Of a stretch of DNA of 64,000 bases, positions 49,790 to 58,083 are shown piece after piece. The notes under the pieces were generated by a model, which worked only from the letters and a program-made list of their open reading frames with translations, was not told where the DNA came from and searched no databases. The translations under genes were made by a program, and so were the position numbers. The stretch is from contig NZ_JAUXXP010000041.1 of assembly GCF_030684895.1 (NCBI RefSeq), forward strand, positions 19,698 to 83,697, read 5' to 3'. Each line of letters opens with the position of its first letter. The first letter of the stretch is position 1. This DNA is from Pseudomonas sp. Its GTDB lineage: Bacteria; Pseudomonadota; Gammaproteobacteria; Pseudomonadales; Pseudomonadaceae.

Positions 49790-50584
49790 CTACAGGGCCG
49801 GTTGCAGGTTGCCGGCGATATGCGCGGGCAACGCTTCGACGGCGGCGCGGGTGGCGCGGCGGTCGCTGTTGAGGGGGATGTCGTAGGTGATGCGCGCGCC
49901 GAAGGCGTTCGGCGCGTGCGGGTCAATGCGGGTCTTGTCGAACACCAGCAGGCGGGTGCCGAGGCTGAAGCCTTCACTCAAGTCGTGGGTGACCATAAAC
50001 ACGGTGAGCTTGGTTTCGTGCCACAGCTCCAGCAGCAGGCCGTGCATGTCCTTGCGGATACCGGGGTCGAGGGCGCCGAAGGGCTCATCGAGCAGTAGCA
50101 CGCGCGGTTGCATGATCAGCGCCTGGGCAATCGCCAAACGTTGCTGCATGCCGCCTGAGAGCTGGCTGGGGTATTTGTCCAGGGCATGGCCGAGGCCGAC
50201 CTTCTTCAAAATGACCTCAGCCTGCGCGCGGGCGTCGCGCTTGGCGGCGCCGAACAGCCGGCCGAGCAGTTTTGAGCGCGGCAACTCCAGGCCGATGGCA
50301 ACGTTATCCAGCACGCTCAGGTGCGGGAACACCGAGTAGCGCTGAAACACCACACCACGGCTGCTATCAGGTTCGGCAGCCAGCGGCTGGCCGCCCAGCA
50401 GAATCTCACCGCGACTGGCGCGCTCCTGACCGAGCAACAGGCGCAAGAAGGTCGATTTACCGCAGCCGGATGCACCGACCAGGGTGCAGAACTCGCCTTC
50501 GTTGATCGACAGGTTGAGTCTTTCCAGTACGACCTGATCGCCGTACTCCTGCCAGACGTTCTTCACTTCGATAAAGGCGCTCAT
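49790..50584 (-). CDS. ABC transporter ATP-binding protein (guanidine-linked)
   Basis: A 264-residue nitrate/taurine-type ATPase. The start at 50584 (ATGA overlap with the permease) gives MSAFIEVKNVWQEYGDQVVL; a longer upstream frame is not needed. Walker A is GASGCGKSTFLRLLLG, the signature is LSGGMQQRLAIAQAL and Walker B is VLLLDEPFGALDPG. With the permease and binding proteins it forms an importer, inferred to take up guanidine or a related compound from the riboswitches and adjacent enzymes. Confidence 0.93.
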   Translation of the reverse strand: MSAFIEVKNVWQEYGDQVVLERLNLSINEGEFCTLVGASGCGKSTFLRLLLGQERASRGEILLGGQPLAAEPDSSRGVVFQRYSVFPHLSVLDNVAIGLELPRSKLLGRLFGAAKRDARAQAEVILKKVGLGHALDKYPSQLSGGMQQRLAIAQALIMQPRVLLLDEPFGALDPGIRKDMHGLLLELWHETKLTVFMVTHDLSEGFSLGTRLLVFDKTRIDPHAPNAFGARITYDIPLNSDRRATRAAVEALPAHIAGNLQPAL

Positions 50585-51396
50585 GCCTTGGCCCCCTCGT
50601 ACCAGGGGAAGCACACGCGGATGGTCTGGCGCAGGCCCAGGTCCATCAGCCAGGCAAGCAGGGTGATCCACACCACGTACGGCAGGATCACATCCATGGC
50701 CATATAGCGGCGCACCAGAAAGATCCGATAGCCCAGTCCGTCAGTACTGGCGATGGCCTCAGCGGCAATCAGGAACAGCCAGGCCGAACCGAGCACCAGG
50801 CGCAGGGCGATCAGCAGGCGCGGCAGCAATTGTGGCAGCACCACGCGCAGGATCAGGGTCCAGGTGCTGGCACCCAGGGTCTGTGCCTTGATCAGAATTT
50901 CTTGAGGAATCTCGCGGGCGCGCTGCTCCAGATCACGAGCCAGCACCGGGGTGATGCCGATGACAATCAGCATGACCTTGGACAGCTCACCCAGGCCGAA
51001 GGTGATAAATAGAATTGGCAGAATCGCCAGCGGCGGCACCATTGACAGCACCGTGAGCAATGGCGAGAGCGGTGCACCGAACAGCGGGATAATCCCGGCG
51101 GCGATACCCAGGCACAAACCTGCCAGTGCGGCGATACCAATGCCCAGGCCCAGGCGTTTGAGGCTGGAGGCGCTGTCTTCCCAGAACAGATAGTTGCCGC
51201 TGCGCTTGTCTTCGGTAAACGCCAGTCGATCAACGGCAGCGGCCATTTGCGCCGCGCTGGGCAGCAATTTGTCATTCGGGTTTTCCGCCAAGCGTGCCGT
51301 GGAGCCCGCAAAGTAGGCGAACAGCAGCAGGGCGAAGGGTAGCAGGATCAGCAGCAGGCGACCGCTGCGATCCGGGTGGCGATTGATCAGGCGCAT
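50581..51396 (-). CDS. ABC transporter permease (guanidine-linked)
   Basis: A 271-residue inner-membrane permease of the NitT/TauT type. It starts MRLINRHPDRSGRLLLILLP with an N-terminal helix and has about six hydrophobic segments. The EAA-like loop, LEQRAREIPQEILIKAQTLG, near residue 170 contacts the ATPase. It overlaps the ATPase gene by four bases and follows the first binding protein across a REP repeat. Confidence 0.92.
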   Translation of the reverse strand: MRLINRHPDRSGRLLLILLPFALLLFAYFAGSTARLAENPNDKLLPSAAQMAAAVDRLAFTEDKRSGNYLFWEDSASSLKRLGLGIGIAALAGLCLGIAAGIIPLFGAPLSPLLTVLSMVPPLAILPILFITFGLGELSKVMLIVIGITPVLARDLEQRAREIPQEILIKAQTLGASTWTLILRVVLPQLLPRLLIALRLVLGSAWLFLIAAEAIASTDGLGYRIFLVRRYMAMDVILPYVVWITLLAWLMDLGLRQTIRVCFPWYEGAKA

Positions 51397-51410
51397 GGGG
51401 AATCCTTTTG

Positions 51411-51476
51411 GTAGGAGCGGGCGGGACGCGTAGTCCCATGCCCGCGAGTGGTTTCGCGGGCATGGCCCGCTCCTAC
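51411..51476. repeat. GTAGGAGCGGGC REP-like palindrome
   Basis: GTAGGAGCGGGCGGGACGCG...CATGCCCGCG and CGCGGGCATGGCCCGCTCCTAC form nested inverted arms between the binding protein and permease genes. Such hairpins in operons often stabilise the upstream mRNA and raise levels of the binding protein relative to the permease (inference). Confidence 0.85.
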
Positions 51477-51483
51477 GCTCTCA

Positions 51484-52551
51484 TTACAGCGTGCCGTCAG
51501 CCGCCATCTGCATATAGCTCGGGTCAAAGCGCAGCTTGAGGTTGCCCTTGTCGCCGGTGACGATGCCTTTGGCGAAGCTCATGCCGATGGCATCAGCGCT
51601 TTGTGCGCCTTCGCCGAGCAAGCCGTGGCCGAAGGAGAACTCCGCGACCTTGGTCATGGTGGCCGGCAGTTTCGGGCTGGTGGCGAAGGCCACGGCGTCC
51701 TTGGCCGAATAGAACATCTTGGTCGCCGCCAGTTGTGCGTCATAGCCGGCCAGGTCGGTGCCGGAGGCCTTGGCCATATGCTCGCGAGCCGCCTTGCCGG
51801 CCGGGGTGTCGGCACTCATGGTGGCCATGATTTCGTACCACGCGCCGGTCAGCGCTTTGCCGAAGGCCGGGTTGTCCTTGAGCGTGTCGCTGTTGACCAC
51901 CATCAGGTCAATGATCTCACCAGGGATCTGGCTGGAATCGAACACCTTGGTCACGCCAGGCGTGGCTTCAATTTCGGCCAGCAACGGGTTCCAGGTGGTG
52001 ACGGCGGTGACGTCGCTGGTGGAGAAGGCGGCGACCATGTCAGCGTCGGAGGTATTGACCACGGTCAGATCTTTTTCGCTGAGGCCGGCTTTTTCCAGGC
52101 CGCGCGCCAGCAGGTAGTGGGAAACCGACAGCTCGACCAGGTTGACGTTCTGACCCTTGAGGTCACCCAGGGTTTTCTTCTCGCCCTTGAGCACGACGCC
52201 GTCGTTGCCGTTGGAGAAGTCGCCGATGATCAGCGCGGTGCTGTCCACGCCGCCAGCTGCTGGAATGGTCAGGGCGTCCATATTGGTCATGGTGCAGCCG
52301 TCGAACTGGCCGGCGCTGTATTGGTTGATCGATTCAACGTAATCGTTGATCTGCACCACATCGATATTGATGTCGTACTTTTTCGCCCACTTGTCGACGA
52401 TGCCTTCGGCGGCACCGTATTCCCACGGCATCCAGCCGGCGTAGATGGTCCAGCAGACGCTGAAGTCGGTTTTCGGCGCAGCGTGGCTATTGAGGCTGAT
52501 GGCGGCAGCAAGGCCGGCGGCGAGCACTGTACACAGACGGGGCTTACGCAT
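51484..52551 (-). CDS. Substrate-binding protein of the guanidine-linked ABC transporter, copy 1
   Basis: The start at 52551 behind CTGGAGG gives 355 residues with signal peptide MRKPRLCTVLAAGLAAAISL...HAA. The mature domain begins DFSVCWTIYAGWMPWEYG and contains GCTMTNMDALTIPAAGGVD and TALIIGDFSNGNDG, a NitT/TauT-type periplasmic binding fold. It is paralogous to the protein encoded at 52905-53981. It lies directly downstream of a guanidine-I riboswitch. Ligand is inferred to be guanidine or a closely related cation, not demonstrated. Confidence 0.9.
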   Translation of the reverse strand: MRKPRLCTVLAAGLAAAISLNSHAAPKTDFSVCWTIYAGWMPWEYGAAEGIVDKWAKKYDINIDVVQINDYVESINQYSAGQFDGCTMTNMDALTIPAAGGVDSTALIIGDFSNGNDGVVLKGEKKTLGDLKGQNVNLVELSVSHYLLARGLEKAGLSEKDLTVVNTSDADMVAAFSTSDVTAVTTWNPLLAEIEATPGVTKVFDSSQIPGEIIDLMVVNSDTLKDNPAFGKALTGAWYEIMATMSADTPAGKAAREHMAKASGTDLAGYDAQLAATKMFYSAKDAVAFATSPKLPATMTKVAEFSFGHGLLGEGAQSADAIGMSFAKGIVTGDKGNLKLRFDPSYMQMAADGTL

Positions 52552-52611
52552 GGTGGAACCTCCAGTTCGAAATGGGCGGGCAGGAGTGCGCGGCGGTTTC
52601 CCCACGGGTGG

Positions 52612-52716
52612 GGCGCGTTCTCCCGGGCTTTTATCCCGCCGTGTAACCTCGAAGGAGGTCGCCAACTCTCGGACCAGTCACCCGCAGCTCTGTTGATTGC
52701 GGATCGGAACCCTAGT
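52612..52716 (-). promoter_or_regulatory. Guanidine-I (ykkC) riboswitch, copy 1
   Basis: Read on the minus strand the leader carries, in order, CTAGGGTTCCG (52714-52704), ACTGGTCCGAGAG and ACACGGCGGGATAAAAGCCC followed by GGGAGA. These are the conserved blocks of the ykkC/guanidine-I aptamer. It precedes the first binding protein by about 60 bases. No T-tract terminator follows, so translational control of the GGAGG site is likely. Confidence 0.93.
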
Positions 52717-52781
52717 CAGCTATTGCAAATTGTGGTGCCGCGATCCCGCCGCAGCGGGTTGTTCCTGCACGAAGTAGGTAT

Positions 52782-52797
52782 TGCGAACATCGTGCCA
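52782..52797 (-). promoter_or_regulatory. Sigma-54-like promoter upstream of riboswitch copy 1
   Basis: TGGCACGATGTTCGCA on the minus strand: GG and GC doublets with exactly 10 bases between them, the -24/-12 geometry of sigma-54, with one mismatch in the -12 TTGC box. It is about 65-70 bases upstream of the aptamer start. Confidence 0.6.
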
Positions 52798-52904
52798 GCT
52801 TGATCTAGCCCGCAGGCACGCGGTTTCTGCTGACGCCAGGCCAGGGTTGTGCGCCCTGGCGGTGCGTGACGGTGCCTGCGTGCTGCATTGCGGGGCGCTG
52901 CGCG

Positions 52905-53981
52905 TTACAGATTTTTCTCGGCGGCCATCTGCATATAGCTGCCATCGAAGCGCAGCAGGATATTCTCGGCATTGCCCAGGCTGCGTTCACCGCTGAAGGC
53001 GATGCCCAGCTTGTCCAGGCCCTTGCCGTCGTGGCCGAGCAGCTTCTGCTGGTCAGCAAACTGGGCGACCCGCTGCATCAGCTCGGGCATCTTGTTGGCG
53101 CGTGCAAAGGCCAGGGCGTAACGCGGCGAGTAGAACGAGCGCAGGGTGTCGAGTTGCTGGCTGAAATCCTCCGGGGTAGTGCCGGCGGCGCTGGCCATCT
53201 TGGCTCGTGCTGCGCGTCCAGCATCGGTGGGCATGCCCATCAGCAGCTGGGTTTCGAACCAGGCACCGGTCAGCGCCTTGCCCAACTCCGGGTGCGCGGC
53301 GAGGACCTTGCTGTTGACCACAGTGAGGTCGACGATCTCGCCGGGAATCAGGTTGGAACTGAACACCTGGCTGACCTGGGTCTGTTGCTTGATCTTGGCC
53401 AGAATCGGGTTCCAGGTAATCACCGCATCGCCTTGCCCCGCGAGAAAGGCCTCGGCAATCTGCGTGTCGGAGACGTGCTGGATGGTCACATCCTCAGGCG
53501 TGAGCAGGGCCCATTCCAGGGCGCGGCTGAGCAGGTAGTGCGATACCGAGTTCTCCACCAGCAGCACGGTCTTGCCCTTGAGGTCCTTCAGCGTCAGGCC
53601 CGGGCCGCGCAGCAGAATGGCGTCGGCGCCGTTGGAGAAGTCGCCAATGATCAGTGCGGTGGAATCCACGCCTGCAGCGGCCGGGATGGTCAGCGCATCC
53701 ATATTGGTCATTGAGCAGGCATCGAATTCCCCGGCGCTGTAGCGCTCGATGGAGCCGACGTAATCCGGCACTTCGCTGACTTCGATGCGGATGCCGTACT
53801 GGTCGGCCCATTTTTTCACGATGCCTTCGTTGGCGGCATAGCCCCAGGGCATCCAGCCGGCGAAGATCGACCAGCACAGCTTGAAGGTTTTCGCCTCACT
53901 CGCCGCAACGGCCGGTTGCAGCAGCAGGGCGGCGAGCAGGCAGGTGGCAGTCAGGCGGGCGAGCAGGGTGGATAGCGGCAT
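52905..53981 (-). CDS. Substrate-binding protein of the guanidine-linked ABC transporter, copy 2
   Basis: A 358-residue paralogue of the 51484-52551 product, with signal peptide MPLSTLLARLTATCLLAALL...AVA. The mature part has LCWSIFAGWMPWGYAANEGI, ACSMTNMDALTIPAAAGVDS and TALIIGDFSNGADA, the same motifs. It has its own riboswitch and sigma-54-like site upstream and no permease of its own, so it probably feeds the same transporter, perhaps with different affinity or ligand preference (inference). The two are diverged enough to be old duplicates. A GAGG lies before the ATG. Confidence 0.9.
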   Translation of the reverse strand: MPLSTLLARLTATCLLAALLLQPAVAASEAKTFKLCWSIFAGWMPWGYAANEGIVKKWADQYGIRIEVSEVPDYVGSIERYSAGEFDACSMTNMDALTIPAAAGVDSTALIIGDFSNGADAILLRGPGLTLKDLKGKTVLLVENSVSHYLLSRALEWALLTPEDVTIQHVSDTQIAEAFLAGQGDAVITWNPILAKIKQQTQVSQVFSSNLIPGEIVDLTVVNSKVLAAHPELGKALTGAWFETQLLMGMPTDAGRAARAKMASAAGTTPEDFSQQLDTLRSFYSPRYALAFARANKMPELMQRVAQFADQQKLLGHDGKGLDKLGIAFSGERSLGNAENILLRFDGSYMQMAAEKNL

Positions 53982-54031
53982 GGGTAACCTCGGGTCAGTC
54001 AGCGGGAACAGGAAAGCGAACAGCAGTGCTG

Positions 54032-54151
54032 TGCGTTCTCCCGGGCTTTTATCCCGCCGTGTAACCCCATGGCCGTGGCCACTGCGTGAGGTCGTCGACT
54101 CTCGGACCAGTCATTCGCTTAAGGCTTGCTTAGCGAACCGGAACCCTAGTC
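54032..54151 (-). promoter_or_regulatory. Guanidine-I (ykkC) riboswitch, copy 2
   Basis: On the minus strand: CTAGGGTTCCGG (54149-54138), then a stem-loop of GCTAAGCAAGCC/TTAAGCG type, ACTGGTCCGAGAGTCGACG and ACACGGCGGGATAAAAGCCC with GGGAGA. All conserved aptamer blocks are intact. It precedes the second binding protein. Confidence 0.93.
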
Positions 54152-54221
54152 GACCATTGCCGATTGTCTGGCTGCAAGCTGCTTGCCGCCGTACGCATTT
54201 CCTTGATGCGCAGAACGCTAA

Positions 54222-54236
54222 GCGAGGACTGTGCCA
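54222..54236 (-). promoter_or_regulatory. Sigma-54-like promoter upstream of riboswitch copy 2
   Basis: TGGCACAGTCCTCGC on the minus strand, with GG and GC separated by 10 bases. The pattern TGGCAC-N5-TCGC is shared with the site at 52782-52797, and the distance to the aptamer is similar (about 70 bases). Confidence 0.6.
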
Positions 54237-54408
54237 GGTTGGCCTGTGTAAGCCGAAACGAAGGCCGTATCGACGTTGAAATAATTTGTCATGAAATCTG
54301 CTGCTTAGGGCCAACGCACTGGATGGCCTGCGCCGTTGTCTATTCATTGGGAGCAATCCCTGGCAGCGACAACGGTCGCTGCCGTACCCGCGGTCGAAGG
54401 AGGCCGCT

Positions 54409-54891
54409 ATGTCATACAAATCCATGCTGCTGGCGTTGTTGGTTTTGTCTTTAAGCGGTTGTGCGGTCTACGGCGGCGGCAGTGGCTATGGCCACCGTGG
54501 TTATGATCGCGGGCCTTCTACTACCTATTATCAGGTGCAACGCTACCCGGTTTATGTGGTGCCGCAGCCGCAGCGCTATCAGGCTTATCAGTCCGACGGG
54601 CGCCGCTATGATGAGCACCGTCAGCCACCGCGCTATTACGTGCCGGCCCCGCAGCCGCGCCATTACCAGTCGCACCAATACCAGAAGCGCCATGATTACC
54701 GCGTGGCGCAACCGCAGGCTGGCTGGGATGGCCGTCGTGATCGCGACCACTCGCGCAACAACCATCAGCAGCAGCGTCCACAGCGCCATGATGTGCTGCG
54801 TAATGCTGAGCCACGCGGTGACTATCGACGCGAGGGCCGGCGTGATGATCGACGCGATGATCTTAAGGGCTGGGAGCGGCAGCGCAACTGA
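54409..54891 (+). CDS. Small lipoprotein, rich in Tyr, Arg, His, Gln and Pro
   Basis: A 160-residue product with the lipoprotein signal MSYKSMLLALLVLSLSGC; Cys18 would be lipidated. The mature part is low complexity: YYQVQRYPVYVVPQPQRYQ, HQPPRYYVPAP-type segments and a C-terminal run of Arg/Asp repeats (RRDRDHSR, RREGRRDDRR). AGGAGG-like purines precede the ATG. There is no recognisable enzymatic domain; such basic, aromatic-rich lipoproteins could bind cell-wall polyanions. It is convergent with the LysR gene and they end nine bases apart. Confidence 0.8.
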   Translation: MSYKSMLLALLVLSLSGCAVYGGGSGYGHRGYDRGPSTTYYQVQRYPVYVVPQPQRYQAYQSDGRRYDEHRQPPRYYVPAPQPRHYQSHQYQKRHDYRVAQPQAGWDGRRDRDHSRNNHQQQRPQRHDVLRNAEPRGDYRREGRRDDRRDDLKGWERQRN

Positions 54892-54900
54892 CCGCCGTGT

Positions 54901-55836
54901 CTAGGCGCGCTGCGAATCCGGAGCGCCTTCAAGCTGACGGCCGAAGAGTCGATCTTCGGCCAGTATCTCTTCGCGCATAGCCTGCGCCGCCGGTGACAGG
55001 CTATGCCCAGCGCGGCTGATCAGGGCGTAGGCGGATTGCTCGGTCAACGCACCTGCTTCCAGCGGCAGCCGGGCCAGGCGTCCGGTCTGGATATCCTCGG
55101 CCACCACATCCCAAGGCGCCATGCTCAGCACGTCGCTATCGGCCACCAGGGCTTTGAGCACCATAAAGTTGTCGCACTGAATACTTAACGGTTGTTCACG
55201 GCCGCTAAGTGCGCGCAGGTTTTGCTCGACCGCCTGCGGTAGCTGGGTGCCGGCAATCGGGTAATCGAGCAGGTCATGCATACGTAGCGTTGGTTGTTCC
55301 AGCAGTGGATGCTCGGGACGGCAGAACAGCACGCCGCTATGGCGTTGCAGCGGCTCGATGGACAGCAGCGTGTCGCCTCGCAGCTCGCGGCTGTCAGCGA
55401 CAAACAGCTCCAGGGCGTCATCCAGCAGACTGCTGCGCAGTTCCAGCCAGTTGCCAATCTGCAGATTGACCCGCACCCGTGGATAACGCTGCGCCATGCG
55501 TCCCAGTGCTCGTGGCACCAGGCGCGCGGCAGGATAGGGGCCAGTGCCCAGGCGCAGCTCACCGGTTTGTAAATTGCCCAGTTGGCTGACGGCGTTTTTC
55601 AGTGCACGACTGCCGGCCAGTAGACGCTGAGCATGCTCAAGCACCAACTGGCCATGGGTAGTCAGGCTGATGCCGCGGCTGTGCCGGTCGACCAGGTTAC
55701 AGCCGAGGCTGGCTTCCAGTGCCTGGATGCTGCGGCTCAGGGCCGGTTGGCTGAGGTGCACGGCTTCGGCGGCACGGGCGAAATGGCCGTGTTCGGCGAG
55801 GGCGACAAAGTGGCGGAGTTGGCGAAGGTCGTTCAT
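54901..55836 (-). CDS. LysR-family regulator, divergent from the alkylsulfatase
   Basis: A 311-residue LysR-type regulator. The N-terminal winged helix contains LRHFVALAEHGHFARAAEAV and LSQPALSRSIQALEASLGCN; the remainder is the periplasmic-binding-like effector domain (LVDRHSRGISLTTHGQLVLE onward). It is divergently transcribed from a secreted alkylsulfatase with a 97-bp shared promoter region, an arrangement like sdsB1-sdsA1 in P. aeruginosa, so it probably activates it in response to alkyl sulfates. Orthology to SdsB1 is likely but not proven. Confidence 0.9.
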   Translation of the reverse strand: MNDLRQLRHFVALAEHGHFARAAEAVHLSQPALSRSIQALEASLGCNLVDRHSRGISLTTHGQLVLEHAQRLLAGSRALKNAVSQLGNLQTGELRLGTGPYPAARLVPRALGRMAQRYPRVRVNLQIGNWLELRSSLLDDALELFVADSRELRGDTLLSIEPLQRHSGVLFCRPEHPLLEQPTLRMHDLLDYPIAGTQLPQAVEQNLRALSGREQPLSIQCDNFMVLKALVADSDVLSMAPWDVVAEDIQTGRLARLPLEAGALTEQSAYALISRAGHSLSPAAQAMREEILAEDRLFGRQLEGAPDSQRA

Positions 55837-55933
55837 GCGCTTTATGCATCGCTATTGGTTTTGGAATGCATTGGAATTATTGACTTCGATTGGCCAATCT
55901 TCCAGCACATCCAATAACAATGAGCGTCTGCGC

Positions 55934-57721
55934 ATGTTTTCACTCAATCGAACTGCCGCCGTGCTGCTGAGCCTGGCGTTGCCATTGGCGAGCCAAGCGG
56001 CCTTGCCTGAAGAACAGATAACCGCCTCGATCAATCCAGAGCTGGCTGAGCACAGCAAGCACTTCGCGCAGAAGGTCTACCAAGTGGCCGGCAACGTCTA
56101 TTCCGCCGTCGGCTGGCAGCTGGGCAACGTGGCGATGATTGAGGCGCCGCAAGGGCTGATCATCATCGACACCGGTGAGGCGGTCAGCGAGTCGCGCAAG
56201 ATCATGGCCGAGTTCCGCAAGATCAGCGACAAGCCGGTCAAGGCCGTGGTCTACACCCACTTCCACCCGGACCATATCAACGGCGTAAAGGCCTTCGTCA
56301 GCGAAGAGCAGGTGCGCAGCGGCGAGGTGCAGATCATCGCCCATGAAACCCTGCTGGCCAATGTGGTGGCTCAGGGCGCGCTGGTCGGGCCGATTCTTTC
56401 GGTGCGTTCCGGCTACAGCTTTGGTGCCGGCCTGCCGGACAGTGACCACGAGCAGATGAACGCCGGTATCGGCCCGCTGGCCAAGGTCGAGGCCTCGACC
56501 TTTATCGCGCCGACCCTGACCTTTAAGGACAAGCTCGACACCCGCATCGCCGGCCTGGACCTGCAGTTTCTGCATGTGCCCAGCGAAGCACCGGACGAGA
56601 TCATCGTCTACCTGCCGGATAACCGCGTGCTGATCAGCGCCGAAGTGGAGCAGGGGCCGACCTTGCCGAATATCCACACCCTGCGCGGCACCAAATTCCG
56701 CGACCCGGTGGTGTGGGTTGAAAGCCTGGACAAGCTGCGCGCGTACCAGGCCGAGCATATGGTGCCGCTGCACGGCCGTCCGGTCAGCGGCCAGGATAAG
56801 GTCGAGGAAGTGCTGCGCATGACCCGCGACGGCATCGCCTATATCCACGATCAGAGCGTGCGCTGGATGAACAAGGGTCTGACTCCGGACGAGCTGGTCG
56901 AGAAGGTCAAGCTGCCGCCGCATCTGGCCGGCTACACGCCCTATCTGCGCGAGTACTACGGCACGGTGAAACACAGCGTGCGGCAGATCTATAACGGTTA
57001 TCTAGGCTGGTTCCAGGGCGACCCGGTGGCGCTCGATCCGCTGCCGCCGAAAGACAAAGCCGAGCGTCTGATCGCCCTGATGGGTGGCCGTGAGAAGCTG
57101 CTGCTGGCCGCCGGTGACGCCTACCTCAAAGGCGATTACCAATGGGCCGCTGAGCTTTCCAGCTATGCCATTCAGGTGGACAACGAGGACAAGCTGGCCC
57201 GCGATATCAAGGCGCGCAGCTTGCGCAAGCTGGGCTACGCCAGCATGAACATCAACTGGCGCAACTGGTACCTGATGAGCGCTATGGAGCTGGAAGGCAA
57301 ATTTACCGGTGATAAGGTGCAGCAGATGGCATTGAGCATGCGCAGCGCCTTTCTCTCGGCGGACATGCTGAAGACCTTCCCGGCGCGGATCTTCCTGCAG
57401 AACTGGATTACCCGGGTCGATCCGGACAAGGCCAATGATGTGCAGCTGACCCTGGGCTTTAGCTTCCCCGATATCGGCGAGGAGTGGGCGCTGGAGGTGC
57501 GCCGCGGTGTGGTGCAGTTGCACCAAGGCATCCCCGAGGGCACCACGCTCAAGCTGACCCTCGACAAGGCGTATCTGGACACCGTGATGAGCGGCGAGAA
57601 CGGCCTGCTCAAGGGCGCGCTGCTGGGCGATGTAAAGGTTGATGGCAGCTTGCTGGAGATCAAAACTTTCCTCGGCTGCTTCGATTTCAGCGATGAACCG
57701 ATTGCCCTGACGCTGCGTTGA
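55934..57721 (+). CDS. Metallo-beta-lactamase-fold alkylsulfatase (SdsA1-like)
   Basis: A 595-residue exported enzyme; the first residues MFSLNRTAAVLLSLALPLAS...QAA form a signal peptide. The zinc motif is THFHPDH at Thr108-His114. Further conserved segments are IIAHETLLANVVAQG, EVEQGPTLPNIHTLRGTKFR with metal ligands, LHGRPVSG, and a C-terminal SCP2-like dimerisation domain (DKANDVQLTLGFSFPDIGEE). It hydrolyses primary alkyl sulfates such as SDS in the family, to use as carbon and sulfur source. The start is chosen at 55934 because the frame upstream runs into the divergent gene. SdsA1 of P. aeruginosa is somewhat longer. Confidence 0.88.
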   Translation: MFSLNRTAAVLLSLALPLASQAALPEEQITASINPELAEHSKHFAQKVYQVAGNVYSAVGWQLGNVAMIEAPQGLIIIDTGEAVSESRKIMAEFRKISDKPVKAVVYTHFHPDHINGVKAFVSEEQVRSGEVQIIAHETLLANVVAQGALVGPILSVRSGYSFGAGLPDSDHEQMNAGIGPLAKVEASTFIAPTLTFKDKLDTRIAGLDLQFLHVPSEAPDEIIVYLPDNRVLISAEVEQGPTLPNIHTLRGTKFRDPVVWVESLDKLRAYQAEHMVPLHGRPVSGQDKVEEVLRMTRDGIAYIHDQSVRWMNKGLTPDELVEKVKLPPHLAGYTPYLREYYGTVKHSVRQIYNGYLGWFQGDPVALDPLPPKDKAERLIALMGGREKLLLAAGDAYLKGDYQWAAELSSYAIQVDNEDKLARDIKARSLRKLGYASMNINWRNWYLMSAMELEGKFTGDKVQQMALSMRSAFLSADMLKTFPARIFLQNWITRVDPDKANDVQLTLGFSFPDIGEEWALEVRRGVVQLHQGIPEGTTLKLTLDKAYLDTVMSGENGLLKGALLGDVKVDGSLLEIKTFLGCFDFSDEPIALTLR

Positions 57722-57831
57722 GTGTTGTTGCGTCACTCGACCCGACCAAAGTGCGGACGCGCCTGAGGCATTATCAGGGCAGACTGCTCAGGTTTTTCAC
57801 CTGGCTGACTGACCTGATTAAGGAGTGCTTT

Positions 57832-58083
57832 ATGCCTGTTCTGATATTCGCCAAAGGCGCACTGGCCGCGTTCTGGCTACTGGCGCTGCTCAACCTGCTC
57901 TACCCCATGGGCGAGGGCTGGTACCTGGCGATTAACCTGATTGCCGGCGGCCTGCTGCTGGCGCATCTCGGCGAGCTGCTGTTGTTCAAAGCGCGCCTGG
58001 TTGGTCAGCCGCAACCCTGGTTGCAGCGGGTGCAGGTGCTGTTGTTTGGCTTTGTGCATTTGCAGGGTTTGACCCGCGCCTAA
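57832..58083 (+). CDS. DUF1145-family membrane protein
   Basis: An 83-residue protein with two or three hydrophobic segments (FAKGALAAFWLLALLNLLYP, LAINLIAGGLLLAHLGELLL) and no known enzymatic motif. The DUF1145 group (YhhL-like) is of unknown function. The ATG at 57832 follows AAGGAG; longer in-frame extensions upstream overlap the sulfatase end and are less likely. It lies 110 bp after the sulfatase on the same strand and may be co-transcribed. Confidence 0.75.
   Translation: MPVLIFAKGALAAFWLLALLNLLYPMGEGWYLAINLIAGGLLLAHLGELLLFKARLVGQPQPWLQRVQVLLFGFVHLQGLTRA

Noticed and set aside
55934..57721. Naming the sulfatase sdsA1 outright
   Set aside because: Family and divergent LysR context fit, but the product is shorter than P. 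aeruginosa SdsA1 and orthology cannot be tested here, so the symbol is left empty.
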